Origin: an uncultured Thalassolituus sp.
GTDB lineage: Bacteria > Pseudomonadota > Gammaproteobacteria > Pseudomonadales > Oceanobacteraceae
DNA length: 64,000 bases
Assembly: GCF_950066645.1 (NCBI RefSeq)
Contig: NZ_CATMFB010000003.1
Coordinates: forward strand, 1 to 64,000
Direction of reading: 5' to 3'
The stretch's first letter is position 1; each line of letters begins with the position of its first letter. Both the position numbers and the translations under genes were made by a program. Positions 1-8,420 of the stretch are shown in pieces. The notes beneath the pieces are model-generated. The model saw only the letters and a program-made list of their open reading frames with translations, did not search any database and was not told where the DNA came from.

Positions 1-666
1 TTTTTCCTCGGGTTTTTTTACTTCGCAAACGACCTGTATCTGATCCTGGTCGAGCCGCTGTCTGTGCTCATGCCAACCGAAGGGCAGATGATAGCGACAG
101 GGGTTGCTGCTCCTTTTCTCGTCCCCTTCAAAATGACTTTTGTACTGGCAGTGCTTCTGTCCGTACCATTTATTCTGCATCAGATATGGGCATTTATTTC
201 ACCCGGTCTGTATCAACACGAAAAGAAATTTGCGATCCCGCTCCTGCTTTCAAGCATTGTCCTGTTCTACGCCGGGATAGCATTTGCCTACTTTGTGGTA
301 CTGCCACTGGTGTTTGGTTTTTTCACCGGAGTGGGACCTGAAGGCATCTCTTTTATGCCTGACATCAGCAATATTCTCGATTTTATTCTGAAGATATTTT
401 TTGCCTTCGGCATCGCCTTTGAAATTCCGGTCGCCACCTTTCTGATGGTTCTCAGCGGCATCACCACCGTTGAATCCCTGAGCACCAAGCGACCTTATAT
501 TTTTCTCGGGTGTTTTGTTGTCGGTATGCTGGTGACACCACCGGATGTTATCTCACAATCCGTTCTGGCAGTGCCGATGTACCTCCTGTTTGAAGCGGGT
601 GTACTGGCCTCGAGACTGATCCCGGCCAGAAGCGACGACTCTGCAGAAGAGTCAGCTCAGCAGTAA
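1..666 (+). CDS. tatC: TatC, Sec-independent protein translocase (5' end missing)
   Basis: TatC is the multi-spanning membrane receptor of the twin-arginine translocase; it recognises RR signal peptides and exports folded proteins. The reading frame is open from base 1, so the N-terminus (probably about 30 residues) lies outside the window; 221 residues are visible. Family hallmarks are the stretch reading VAAPFLVPFKM, the segment WAFISPGLYQHEKK, several hydrophobic helices and the conserved proline region LVTPPDVISQS near the C-terminus. The end overlaps the convergent prenyltransferase gene by 15 bp. A likely local client is LaoB at 6194, which has a Tat signal. Identification is secure. 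Confidence 0.95.
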   Translation, partial: FFLGFFYFANDLYLILVEPLSVLMPTEGQMIATGVAAPFLVPFKMTFVLAVLLSVPFILHQIWAFISPGLYQHEKKFAIPLLLSSIVLFYAGIAFAYFVVLPLVFGFFTGVGPEGISFMPDISNILDFILKIFFAFGIAFEIPVATFLMVLSGITTVESLSTKRPYIFLGCFVVGMLVTPPDVISQSVLAVPMYLLFEAGVLASRLIPARSDDSAEESAQQ

Positions 667-1533
667 TATCAGCGCCAGCACCAGCGGCGTCAGCAGAGTC
701 GCCATCACATTCATTGCCAGCGCCTGAGGGCGCTGTGCAATATCCCCTCCCAGTTGCCACAGACTGACCAGCGTAACAAGCGTCAGCCCCCAGGGAAGCA
801 GTGCGAGTAATGCCCAGCGCGGCCAGATACCGGTTGCCACTGCGACCAACAGCACCGCCGCCGTCGCAAACGTCATCAGAGCATACGCCTGTACGCCAGC
901 CCTCTCACCGTAACGGATCAACAGGTGCTCACGGCCATGATCGCGGTCTGCGCGGATGTCCGGAAACTGGTTCGCCAACAGCAGGTTATTCACCAGAAAG
1001 AACACCACCAGCGCGCAGGCTAATACCTCCATCACTGACGAAGCCCCTGCAACAATGGCGGCCCCCGTTACCATAAGTAGCCCAAAACCCATGCCCGGAG
1101 CGATCAGGCACAGCCAGGGCATCCGGTTGATCTGGCGGGTATAGGTCACAATTAATATTGCGCCCAGCAAACCGACACCCCAGAGCGCAGGATGCGCCTG
1201 CGCGAGAGGTACACCAGCCAGTCCGGCCAGCGCCAGAGCAACAACAGCTCCGGCCAGTGTGGCGGGGGCGGCGGCAGGCTCGGAAGGAAGTCCACCACTT
1301 CCCCCACTGAACGGCGTACGCTCCGTCGCCAGATCCAGACCGCTGCGGAAATCCTGATACTCGTTCAGCATATTGACGCTGATGTGAGCCATCAGCGCGC
1401 CGACCAGCAGAAGCACGAAGTCCACTGACCAGAGCGCCGATGCCTGCCCTGACGCAGCAACCCCCATCAGGACACAGACAGGAGGGAGAAGAAGAAAAGG
1501 CAGACGCATGGTCTGCATCAGGGTGGAAAGCAT
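652..1533 (-). CDS. UbiA-superfamily prenyltransferase (MenA-like)
   Basis: A 293-residue integral membrane protein of the UbiA superfamily, which transfers a polyprenyl chain to an aromatic ring at the inner membrane. The first aspartate-rich motif is visible around residues 57–67 as NEYQDFRSGLD (N-x3-D-x5-D), followed by ERTPFSGGSG, which is typical of the MenA-like branch rather than of UbiA proper. The second motif is FPDIRADRDHGREH near residue 190. Eight or nine hydrophobic segments are evident. No menaquinone genes are nearby, and a true ubiA lies at 49352, so the aromatic acceptor cannot be named. It is last in the leftward set that begins at laoR, with a 118-bp gap before it. Confidence 0.8.
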   Translation of the reverse strand: MLSTLMQTMRLPFLLLPPVCVLMGVAASGQASALWSVDFVLLLVGALMAHISVNMLNEYQDFRSGLDLATERTPFSGGSGGLPSEPAAAPATLAGAVVALALAGLAGVPLAQAHPALWGVGLLGAILIVTYTRQINRMPWLCLIAPGMGFGLLMVTGAAIVAGASSVMEVLACALVVFFLVNNLLLANQFPDIRADRDHGREHLLIRYGERAGVQAYALMTFATAAVLLVAVATGIWPRWALLALLPWGLTLVTLVSLWQLGGDIAQRPQALAMNVMATLLTPLVLALILLLS

Positions 1534-1651
1534 AATCAGAACTCCATCAACGATAGCGTTACGCTACCTCGGAGCAGGCAACAGAACCATGACACAGCTC
1601 AGGTCAGCACCCTGAACAGAGAGTCAGGCCGCCAGACCTGTCAATCAGAGG

Positions 1652-1990
1652 TCAGCGCGGTGGGGGTAAGTCAGAAAACAGGCTGCTGTCGGTCAACGCC
1701 GGACTGTCGATCACCTCTTCGGTGTGGCACAGCCATTGACTGGCACGCCGGCGAGCCACCAGCTCAGCGGCCTTCCTGTCGCAGAAGCCCACGGCTTTTT
1801 CTGCGCGCCAGACAACCCGGCTTTCTTCGGGGGTTGTGAAGTGCACTTCACAGGGCAACTCCCAGCCGTAAGGACGCTTCACCTGTACGATATGGCGGAC
1901 GTCGCCACTCACGCAGACAGTCCTCTCATCGGCGGCCTGCGCGGTCGTCGCAGCTAAGCCACAGAGCAAAGCACATGAGATCCGGTACAT
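1652..1990 (-). CDS. Small exported cysteine-containing protein, function unknown
   Basis: I do not recognise this 112-residue protein. It begins with a clear signal peptide (MYRISCALLCGLAATTAQA, cleavage expected near residue 19–20). The mature part has four cysteines, at about positions 26, 47, 70 and 88, which suits one or two disulfides in the periplasm. It is rich in arginine and glutamate and ends in a loose proline-rich tail. It lies 16 bp downstream of the S1/P1 nuclease gene on the same strand, so cotranscription is likely, and a role linked to that exported nuclease is possible but unproven. Confidence 0.6.
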   Translation of the reverse strand: MYRISCALLCGLAATTAQAADERTVCVSGDVRHIVQVKRPYGWELPCEVHFTTPEESRVVWRAEKAVGFCDRKAAELVARRRASQWLCHTEEVIDSPALTDSSLFSDLPPPR

Positions 1991-2006
1991 AGTCTTCCTT
2001 CCCTGG

Positions 2007-2762
2007 TCAGTCTTCGAATATCGCAGTCAGTGCCAGCGCTAACCTTGTCGCCGCCAGTTGCAGCCGCTGCTGCATCCACTGCTGTTCTTCCTGTATGTCC
2101 GCCTGTGTAAAACTCTGCCCACGGCGGTAATGCGCGTAAATCTGCCGGGTTTTGTCCAGTGACTCCTGAGCCCACTCCAAAGGCTGGGTCGCCCCGGCAT
2201 ATTCCGCGGCTGAATGAACCGCAAGAGGTCTGCGTGGTGGAATCTGGTTGTCCCACAGAGCGTGAAGATTGGTGCGATCGCCGTCATAACGGACCCGGGT
2301 GTCGTTTCCTCCCCGGTCATCCTCGTAACTGACGTGCAACGGCTGATGGATATCGGCCACCAGATGCCCGAAAAAAGCCAGTGCCTGCCAGTCTTTGTCG
2401 GGGGATGCTGTCAGGCGCGCTGACATCGAATCAAGCGCCGAGAGCACACACCCATCACGGTGGCAGTGTGCAGTGGAGACTCTCGTGCTATCCCGTGGCA
2501 CGTTGATGTAGTGCCAGCGACCCGTGTGGCGGAAATCATCCTCTTTGCGGACGTCGTCCGGCCAACCGCAGAGTTCGCCAAAAGTACGTTTGCCGGACAG
2601 GCCGACCAGTCCGTCAATGTGTTGCTGCACCGCGGCCGGAAGACTGTCGTATGCCGCGTCACAGACCTGTGCATGTGTCCGGTATCCAAAGGCGTCGGCG
2701 GTCAGTGATGCCAGCAGTAAAACCGGCAAAGCAAAAACAGAGCGCACTGTCAGGGGGTACAC
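2007..2762 (-). CDS. S1/P1-type zinc-dependent nuclease, exported
   Basis: Members of this family are extracytoplasmic trinuclear-zinc nucleases that cut single-stranded DNA or RNA and remove 3' phosphates. The 251-residue protein has a signal peptide with an expected cut after residue 24 (TADA). Zinc ligand candidates follow the family order: H30, D69 in GWPDD, H84 in HYINVP, H133 and D137 in the hallmark GHLVADIHQPLH, and H167/D171 in NLHALWD. The mature N-terminus would be phenylalanine instead of the family's nearly invariant tryptophan, whose amino group and carbonyl bind zinc. The gene is 25 bp downstream of the DUF3080 lipoprotein gene. Scavenging phosphate or nucleotides from nucleic acid is a reasonable role but is inferred. 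Confidence 0.85.
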   Translation of the reverse strand: MYPLTVRSVFALPVLLLASLTADAFGYRTHAQVCDAAYDSLPAAVQQHIDGLVGLSGKRTFGELCGWPDDVRKEDDFRHTGRWHYINVPRDSTRVSTAHCHRDGCVLSALDSMSARLTASPDKDWQALAFFGHLVADIHQPLHVSYEDDRGGNDTRVRYDGDRTNLHALWDNQIPPRRPLAVHSAAEYAGATQPLEWAQESLDKTRQIYAHYRRGQSFTQADIQEEQQWMQQRLQLAATRLALALTAIFED

Positions 2763-2787
2763 AGCAGGCCTCCTTTATTCTTTTGGC

Positions 2788-3855
2788 TCATTCTGTGTGT
2801 ACTGGCGCGGGATGTGAAGTGTCCTGGCCCGGCATCATCCCACATTGCCGCAGAAGTACCTGCCATTTCCGGACATGTAACAAATGAGCGTCGCGTAATG
2901 CGGCTTTTTCGGCCGCGAGGCTGGCAAGCCAGGCGTCCCACTCCGGCGTCACCTCTGCCAGTTCCCCAAGCCCACGAAGATCAGCCAGCACCGCATCACC
3001 ATAGCGATCAACGCGACTCAGATATGGCTGTAAGCCCGCTGCATAGAAACGCGAAAAAACCGTCTGAACAATCTCCGCCTGAGGGGTTTTCCGTCCGGCA
3101 GGGCAAAGTGGGCGCTCACCAATGCGCTTGTCTATCTGCAACGCCGCCTGTCGGCTGATCTCCGTCAGCGCTGCCTGACTCCGTCGCCAGCTTCCCAGTG
3201 CTTCTGTGGCCAGCCACTGCTGCTGGTGCGCTTCCATTGCTGTGCTGTCGTACCCGAAGCTCTTCGCCTGCCAGGCCTGCCCCTGTCTGAGAGCAAACCC
3301 GGTCGCCTGACGCGCAGCGCTCAGCAGTTCATCCGCCGCAGCTTCATCGTAGGGAAGAAGTGGTGCGGCAGGGCTACTGAATGCCTGCCACTCCTGACTG
3401 GTCATCCAACCATTCCACCAGTACTTCATGCGGGCCTGAATTTTCGTCGCCAGCACTGCCTGAAGGCTGGCCGCCAGCTCAGGCTCGGTATCCGTCAGCT
3501 GATGAATACAATCAGGCAGGCTCTGAAGAATATCCCGCTCGCTGTGCAGCCGCTGGCTGGCCGGCGCCACCCGGCCTAACGCACTGTTGCGCTGCCCCAG
3601 AACCCGGCCAAGCTCGCAGCCAGACAACGACAGGTATTCAAGAAGGTTAATGTTGAGCTCAGGCTCCGCAAGCGCCAGTTTCCGCCGTGTTGGCCCGGGA
3701 GAAAGCGGCACTGAGGCAAGGTCGTCCACGGCCGCCACATCCAGCGCACGTGTCAGGCGCGCCAGATAATCATCCAGTGCATCTTCCGGTCCCCTGCTGC
3801 ACGCAGGCAGAGTTACCAGGGCCAGTACGATCACAACCAGCCGGACACCCAGCAC
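2788..3855 (-). CDS. DUF3080 family lipoprotein
   Basis: A 355-residue predicted lipoprotein with a lipobox ending in LPAC, the lipidated cysteine being residue 19. The rest is largely helical with many glutamines and several tryptophans (for example MKYWWNGW near residue 143). It resembles the DUF3080 family, which has no assigned function. In Pseudomonas aeruginosa a DUF3080 gene also sits next to laoR (from memory, PA0368 beside PA0367), and here the start lies only 3 bp after the laoR stop. Cotranscription with laoR is therefore likely. Whether it takes part in alcohol oxidation or in envelope maintenance is not known. Confidence 0.75.
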   Translation of the reverse strand: MLGVRLVVIVLALVTLPACSRGPEDALDDYLARLTRALDVAAVDDLASVPLSPGPTRRKLALAEPELNINLLEYLSLSGCELGRVLGQRNSALGRVAPASQRLHSERDILQSLPDCIHQLTDTEPELAASLQAVLATKIQARMKYWWNGWMTSQEWQAFSSPAAPLLPYDEAAADELLSAARQATGFALRQGQAWQAKSFGYDSTAMEAHQQQWLATEALGSWRRSQAALTEISRQAALQIDKRIGERPLCPAGRKTPQAEIVQTVFSRFYAAGLQPYLSRVDRYGDAVLADLRGLGELAEVTPEWDAWLASLAAEKAALRDAHLLHVRKWQVLLRQCGMMPGQDTSHPAPVHTE

Positions 3856-3858
3856 AGC

Positions 3859-4536
3859 TCAGATACCCAACCAGCTCGGGCGCGGAATAAACTGTCGCTG
3901 AAGTTCCTGAACTGAGTCACGGTGCGCTTCGGTCAGGTAAGGGCGCTCCAGACTGAACACCTGATAGATCCCCCCTCGCAGCATGTCCTCTGAAATTTCA
4001 GCATCGCTGGCAGGGAGCAGGTTCGAGTGCAGAAATGAAAACCACGACGTCACGATAATCCAGGTATTCAGTGCCAGGTCGCGGCAATCCTGCTCGCTTG
4101 CGGCAATGATTCCCGCGGCATTCACTGCCAGGAAAATTTCTTCGATACGGCGCAGACAGAAACGGAAGAAGCCCCGGTAGCGCTCATGCAACTGAGGATC
4201 AGCTTTAAGCAGATGCTCCATATCCCGATGCATGAAACGGTACTCCCACAAGCCCTCAAACACCTGCGTCAGGTAACGGATTTTATCCGCTGTCTCAATC
4301 GCCCGACCTTCAGGTAAGGTGAGTACATTCATCACACGATGTTCATAGCGATCAAACAACTGGTAAATGATCGCCTGCTTGTTTTTGAAGTGATAGTAGA
4401 GATTACCGGGCGACATCCCCAGGTGAGCAGCAATATGATTGGTCGTGACGTTACGCTCACCCGACTGATTAAACAGCTGCAGGCTGGCATCGAGAATACG
4501 ATCACGGGTACTCATTCTCATCTCCGGCTTGTTCAT
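3859..4536 (-). CDS. laoR: LaoR, TetR-family repressor of the lao genes
   Basis: A 225-residue TetR regulator. The N-terminal helix-turn-helix lies at about residues 28–52, with the typical NVTTNHIAAHLGMSPGNLYYHF core; the remaining helical domain would bind the ligand. It is divergent from laoC and separated from it by 159 bp holding two palindromic operators. In P. aeruginosa the equivalent gene represses the long-chain alcohol oxidation genes laoCBA, and the whole order laoR|laoC-laoB-laoA is conserved here. The natural inducer is presumed to be a long-chain alcohol, aldehyde or acyl derivative. Operator 1 also covers a possible leftward promoter, so the regulator probably controls itself. 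Confidence 0.85.
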   Translation of the reverse strand: MNKPEMRMSTRDRILDASLQLFNQSGERNVTTNHIAAHLGMSPGNLYYHFKNKQAIIYQLFDRYEHRVMNVLTLPEGRAIETADKIRYLTQVFEGLWEYRFMHRDMEHLLKADPQLHERYRGFFRFCLRRIEEIFLAVNAAGIIAASEQDCRDLALNTWIIVTSWFSFLHSNLLPASDAEISEDMLRGGIYQVFSLERPYLTEAHRDSVQELQRQFIPRPSWLGI

Positions 4537-4599
4537 CGTGGCTTATTCATTGGATGGAATATCGCAACATTCTTTACTGACAGAATACCATGCATCCTG

Positions 4600-4628
4600 T
4601 TGACAAATTAGAGTATGAACTCTAATTT
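4600..4628 (+). promoter_or_regulatory. laoC promoter (sigma-70 type) embedded in operator 1
   Basis: A perfect -35 box TTGACA at 4600–4605 is followed after exactly 17 bp by TAATTT at 4623–4628. Both elements lie inside the arms of the first palindrome, so a bound repressor would directly block RNA polymerase. The start of transcription would fall near 4635, inside the second palindrome. Read leftward, the same palindrome gives GTGACA, 17 bp and TAATTT, a plausible laoR promoter. Confidence 0.75.
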
Positions 4629-4632
4629 GTCA
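4601..4632. promoter_or_regulatory. LaoR operator 1 (14-bp perfect inverted repeat)
   Basis: The left arm TGACAAATTAGAGT (4601–4614) and right arm ACTCTAATTTGTCA (4619–4632) are perfect reverse complements around a 4-base spacer ATGA. The inner core TTAGAGT-N4-ACTCTAA recurs in operator 2. Its position between the divergent regulator and target genes, and the shared core, mark it as the LaoR binding site by inference. Confidence 0.8.
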
Positions 4633-4633
4633 C

Positions 4634-4653
4634 TTTAGAGTCATTACTCTAAA
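4634..4653. promoter_or_regulatory. LaoR operator 2 (8-bp perfect inverted repeat)
   Basis: TTTAGAGT (4634–4641), spacer CATT, ACTCTAAA (4646–4653). The core and the 4-base spacer length are the same as in operator 1. The centres are 27 bp apart, about two and a half helical turns, so two dimers would sit on nearly opposite faces. The site covers the expected transcription start of laoC. Confidence 0.75.
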
Positions 4654-4695
4654 ACGATCACTGATTGATCACCCACCGACAGAAAAGGCGGAGTT

Positions 4696-6183
4696 ATGAG
4701 AACAGAGCTTTTAAACGGAATTGCACAGGCACAGCCTCAATCGCAGGCACCCATGACTGAGCAGGGCCTGTATGACGGGGAAGGCGAGCGCCTGGCGAGC
4801 ATCTTCCAGCAGCAGAAAGCCGCTTTCCGCAGTGCCCCTATGCCTGCGGCAGCCGATCGTATCCGCAAGCTCAGAGCCCTCAAGACTGCCGTCATGCGTC
4901 ATCAGGAAGCGCTTGCCAAGGCTGTTGGTGACGATTTCAGTTGTCGCTCACGGGATGAAACCATGATCGCCGAGATCATGACCACGGTGCAGTCGATCAA
5001 CTACATGCTGAAGCACGTCCGCCGCTGGATGCGACCATCCGGGCGCCATGTGAATATGTTGTTTGCGCCGGCGGCAAACCAGGTGGTGTATCAACCCTTA
5101 GGTGTCGTTGGCATCATGGTGCCATGGAATTATCCGATTCAGCTGGCACTGGTCCCACTGGCCACGGCCATCTGCTCGGGCAATCGTGCCATGATCAAAA
5201 TGTCCGAATTCACGCCCGCCACCAATGAGGCAATCCGGACGCTTCTGGCCGAAGTATTCAGCGAAGACGAAGTGGCGGTGATTGAAGGCGAGATCGAAGT
5301 CTCGTCGGCATTCTCAGAAACGCCCTGGGATCACCTGATATTCACCGGCTCAACCGCGGTCGGGAAGCATGTGATGGCGGCTGCGGCAAAAAATCTTACG
5401 CCGGTCACACTGGAACTTGGCGGTAAGTCACCTGCTCTTATTGCGCCAGATGCCAACCTTGACCACGCAGCGGAGCGCATCTGTTTTGGTAAATCCCTGA
5501 ATGCCGGGCAGACCTGTATTGCACCAGATTATGTACTGATTCCAGAGGGCCGGGAAAAAGAATTTATTGCCCGCTATTACCGCGCCTTCTCGCGCATGTA
5601 TCCGACACTGCGCGACAACCCGGACTACACCGCGATTATTAACGACCGCCAGTACCAGAGACTGGTGTCCTGGTTGCAGGATGCGGAAGCCAGAGGGGCG
5701 ACCATATCGCAGCTTAACCCCGCTGATGAAAACTTTGCCGGAACCCGCAAACTGCCACCGCATATCGTTGAAAACGCCACCGACGAGATGACCATTCTGC
5801 AGGAAGAGCTGTTTGGCCCCATTCTGCCGGTTGTTACTTACCGCAGTTTTGACGAAGCTCTGGACTATATCGCTGACAGAGATCGACCTCTTGCCCTGTA
5901 TCTGTTCAGTTATAATCGCCAGCTGGAAGAAAAAGTGCTCGAGCGCACCCATGCCGGCGGCGTCAGCGTCAATGACACACTGATGCATATCGCGCAGGAT
6001 GACATGCCGTTCGGAGGCATAGGCCCTTCCGGTATGGGGCACTATCACGGTAAAGAAGGGTTTATTACTCTCTCGAAAGCCAAAGCCGTGCACCGTAAGG
6101 GCAGAATTAACAGCGGGCGTGCCATTTATCCGCCCTATAACAAAAAACGGCACGGTCTCGTATACAAACTATTTATCCGCTGA
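4696..6183 (+). CDS. laoC: LaoC, fatty/coniferyl-type aldehyde dehydrogenase
   Basis: A 495-residue NAD(P)-dependent aldehyde dehydrogenase of the coniferyl aldehyde dehydrogenase type (family ALDH3-like), expected to oxidise long-chain aldehydes to fatty acids. Catalytic residues are in place: N145 in VPWNYP, the nucleotide-binding loop TGSTAVG at 217–223, the general base E240 in LELGGKS and the nucleophile C274 in NAGQTC. A strong ribosome site AGGCGGAG precedes the ATG by 2–3 bases of spacer. It is first in laoC-laoB-laoA; laoB starts 10 bp after its stop. The basic, aromatic C-terminus (RHGLVYKLFIR) may associate with membrane, as in related enzymes. The name follows synteny with the P. 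aeruginosa lao system. Confidence 0.9.
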   Translation: MRTELLNGIAQAQPQSQAPMTEQGLYDGEGERLASIFQQQKAAFRSAPMPAAADRIRKLRALKTAVMRHQEALAKAVGDDFSCRSRDETMIAEIMTTVQSINYMLKHVRRWMRPSGRHVNMLFAPAANQVVYQPLGVVGIMVPWNYPIQLALVPLATAICSGNRAMIKMSEFTPATNEAIRTLLAEVFSEDEVAVIEGEIEVSSAFSETPWDHLIFTGSTAVGKHVMAAAAKNLTPVTLELGGKSPALIAPDANLDHAAERICFGKSLNAGQTCIAPDYVLIPEGREKEFIARYYRAFSRMYPTLRDNPDYTAIINDRQYQRLVSWLQDAEARGATISQLNPADENFAGTRKLPPHIVENATDEMTILQEELFGPILPVVTYRSFDEALDYIADRDRPLALYLFSYNRQLEEKVLERTHAGGVSVNDTLMHIAQDDMPFGGIGPSGMGHYHGKEGFITLSKAKAVHRKGRINSGRAIYPPYNKKRHGLVYKLFIR

Positions 6184-6193
6184 GGGGAAGACA

Positions 6194-6751
6194 ATGAAAA
6201 CGTCCCGCCGTGGTTTTCTGCAGTTGGGTGCCATGGGTACCGCTGCACTGACACTCGGTTCTGGCGCCGCAATGCTCACCGGCTGCGCCAAGCAACAAAC
6301 ACCCGCAGAAGGCTTCAGAACCCTGCGCGATATTGATGTTTATTTCCTTGGCGCACTGGCACCGGCCATCCTGACGACGAAGTCGTATCCGGGTGCTCTG
6401 GGTAAAGATGCCCGCCAGCGTCTCTTAGAAGCACTGGATAACACCATGACCACACTGCAGGGACACGCCCTGCAGCAGCTACAGATGGCCTTTGATCTGA
6501 TGGGATCGCCGGTCACCCGTCTGGCGGTTGGTGCCCCATTGCATCCCTGGCAGGAAGCGACCATCGAAGAAGCAGAAAGCTTCCTCGTCAGCTGGCGAGA
6601 GTCCATGCTGCCGATCAAGCGCATGGGTTACGCAGGGCTGTGCAAGCTGGTGACCATTTCCTGGTATTCCCAGCCAGAGAACTTCCCGGTCAGTGGTTAT
6701 CCCGGACCTCCTAAAAAAATTCCGTTTCCATACCCGGCAGCAAGTGAATAA
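6194..6751 (+). CDS. laoB: LaoB-like Tat-exported lipoprotein
   Basis: A 185-residue protein of unknown biochemical role that lies between laoC and laoA, as in P. aeruginosa. The ATG at 6194 follows a GGGGAAG ribosome site; an in-frame start further upstream would overlap laoC and bury the signal. The N-terminus carries a twin-arginine motif, TSRRGFLQLG, then a hydrophobic stretch and a lipobox LTGC with the cysteine at residue 31. It is therefore predicted to be folded before export and then anchored by lipid. The C-terminus ends in a proline-rich PGPPKKIPFPYP. A role as a periplasmic partner or cofactor holder for the alcohol oxidoreductase is an inference. Confidence 0.75.
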   Translation: MKTSRRGFLQLGAMGTAALTLGSGAAMLTGCAKQQTPAEGFRTLRDIDVYFLGALAPAILTTKSYPGALGKDARQRLLEALDNTMTTLQGHALQQLQMAFDLMGSPVTRLAVGAPLHPWQEATIEEAESFLVSWRESMLPIKRMGYAGLCKLVTISWYSQPENFPVSGYPGPPKKIPFPYPAASE

Positions 6752-6778
6752 AACGGCAGCATCAGACGAGAGAACACC

Positions 6779-8401
6779 ATGACACGTACACCACATATCC
6801 CAATGGTTGCGGGGATTCCTGATCCAATTCTGGAAGGTATTGCCAGCGGCTGGAATGTAACGGATGCCGCAGACGTGGCCGACGCCAGCGTCATTGAAGC
6901 CGACGTCGTGATTATCGGCACCGGAGCCGGCGGCGGCACCACAGCAGAAATTCTGGCCGAAGCAGGCCTGAAAGTATTGATGCTTGAAGAAGGCCCCCTG
7001 AAAAGCACCAACGACTTCAGAATGGATGAGCGCGAGGCATATCACGACCTCTATCAGGAAAGCGCAGGCCGTATGAGCAAAGACGGCTCCATGTCGATTC
7101 TGCAGGGGCGCTGTGTTGGTGGCACGACAGTCATTAACTGGACCTCCAGCTTCCATACCCCTGAACAGACGCTGAATTACTGGGCGGATGAATTCAAACT
7201 CGAAGGCGCCAGCAAAGAAGAGATGGAACCCTGGTTCAAACGCATGGAAGAGCGCCTGAGCATCTCGCCATGGCCAGTACCACCGAACCCGAACAACGCC
7301 GTCCTTAGTCGTGGTGCCGAAGCGCTGGGGGTCGACTGGCATGTCATCCCCCGTAACGTCGCTGGTTGCTGGAACCTTGGCTACTGCGGCACCGGCTGCC
7401 CGACCAACGCGAAGCAGTCCATGCTGGTGACTACGATTCCGGGCGCCCTGAATAAAAACTCCGGCCTGATTTACAATGCCCGTGCCGAGCGCCTGATTAT
7501 CGAAGGTAAGAAAGTACTGGGCGTAGAAGTCACCGCACTTAACGGTGACTACAAACCCAACGGCAATACCTTTTCTGTGAAGGCGCCCCATGTAGTTATG
7601 TCATGTGGCGGCATCAACGGTCCGGCACTGCTGCTGCGCTCTGACGCCCCGGACCCGAAAAAGCGGGTCGGTAAACGCACCTTCTTCCACCCGGTGGCCT
7701 TCTGTTTCTCTCAGTTTGAGGAACTGATTGATCCGTACTACGGTGCGCCTCAGTCAATCTACAGTGATCACTACCAGTGGGATAATGTCTCTGGCCCTGC
7801 AGGCTACAAACTCGAAGCAACACCCCTGCATCCGGGTCTCGCGGCCGTACTTTTCCTCGGGCATGGCGGACGTCACTACGAAGACATGGGCAACCTGCCG
7901 AACACCAACCTGCTGCTGGCTCTGATCCGCGATGGTTTCCATGAAGAAAGCCCTGGCGCAAGCATTGAGCTGGCCTCAGATGGCTCGCCCATTGTCGATT
8001 ACCCGGTCAACGACTATCTGTGGGAAGGCTTCCAGCGCGCCATGATTTCTATGGCCGAAATCCAGTTCGCCGCTGGTGCGAAAAAGGTTCGTCCTTCGCA
8101 CCTCGATGCGCCCTGGTACACCAACGTTGAAGAAGCCCGCGAAGGTATCCGCAGCCTGGATAACCGCTCAAACTCCTTTACCGTAGGCAGCGCACACGTC
8201 ATGGGCGGCCTGAGCATGGGTGAAGACCTGGAGAAATGCATGGTCGACAGTAACGGTAAATACCACTACCTCGACAATCTCTACGTCATCGACGGCTCGG
8301 TCTTCCCGACCAGTATTGGTGCCAACCCGCAGCTGTCGGTTTACGGCTTTGCCTGTAAGTTTGCTAACCAGCTGGCGGCGAAGATAAAAGGGACGGCGTA
8401 A
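6779..8401 (+). CDS. laoA: LaoA, FAD-dependent GMC alcohol oxidoreductase
   Basis: A 540-residue glucose-methanol-choline oxidoreductase expected to oxidise long-chain primary alcohols to aldehydes for LaoC. The FAD-binding Rossmann motif GTGAGG is at 47–52 with the ribose-binding E70; a second signature, QGRCVGGTTVIN, is at 109–120; the C-terminal block has HVMGGLSMGE and then NPQLSVYGFACKFA. A cysteine cluster CWNLGYCGTGC (C197, C203, C207) resembles the long-chain alcohol oxidase branch. No signal peptide is seen, so it works from the cytoplasm or inner membrane face, while LaoB is exported. The ribosome site is weak (AGAGAAC). The gene ends the cluster, followed by a repeat element instead of an obvious terminator. 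Confidence 0.88.
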   Translation: MTRTPHIPMVAGIPDPILEGIASGWNVTDAADVADASVIEADVVIIGTGAGGGTTAEILAEAGLKVLMLEEGPLKSTNDFRMDEREAYHDLYQESAGRMSKDGSMSILQGRCVGGTTVINWTSSFHTPEQTLNYWADEFKLEGASKEEMEPWFKRMEERLSISPWPVPPNPNNAVLSRGAEALGVDWHVIPRNVAGCWNLGYCGTGCPTNAKQSMLVTTIPGALNKNSGLIYNARAERLIIEGKKVLGVEVTALNGDYKPNGNTFSVKAPHVVMSCGGINGPALLLRSDAPDPKKRVGKRTFFHPVAFCFSQFEELIDPYYGAPQSIYSDHYQWDNVSGPAGYKLEATPLHPGLAAVLFLGHGGRHYEDMGNLPNTNLLLALIRDGFHEESPGASIELASDGSPIVDYPVNDYLWEGFQRAMISMAEIQFAAGAKKVRPSHLDAPWYTNVEEAREGIRSLDNRSNSFTVGSAHVMGGLSMGEDLEKCMVDSNGKYHYLDNLYVIDGSVFPTSIGANPQLSVYGFACKFANQLAAKIKGTA

Positions 8402-8420
8402 GTACTGTTTGTAACCTTGT

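Noticed and set aside
5428..6153. 241-codon minus-strand open frame inside laoC
   Set aside because: Shadow of the aldehyde dehydrogenase gene; no start signal and no recognisable domain.
6479..7591. Long open frame (370 codons) on the minus strand across laoB and laoA
   Set aside because: It lies antisense to the clear laoA flavoprotein, has unlikely composition (many C, F and H) and no family features.
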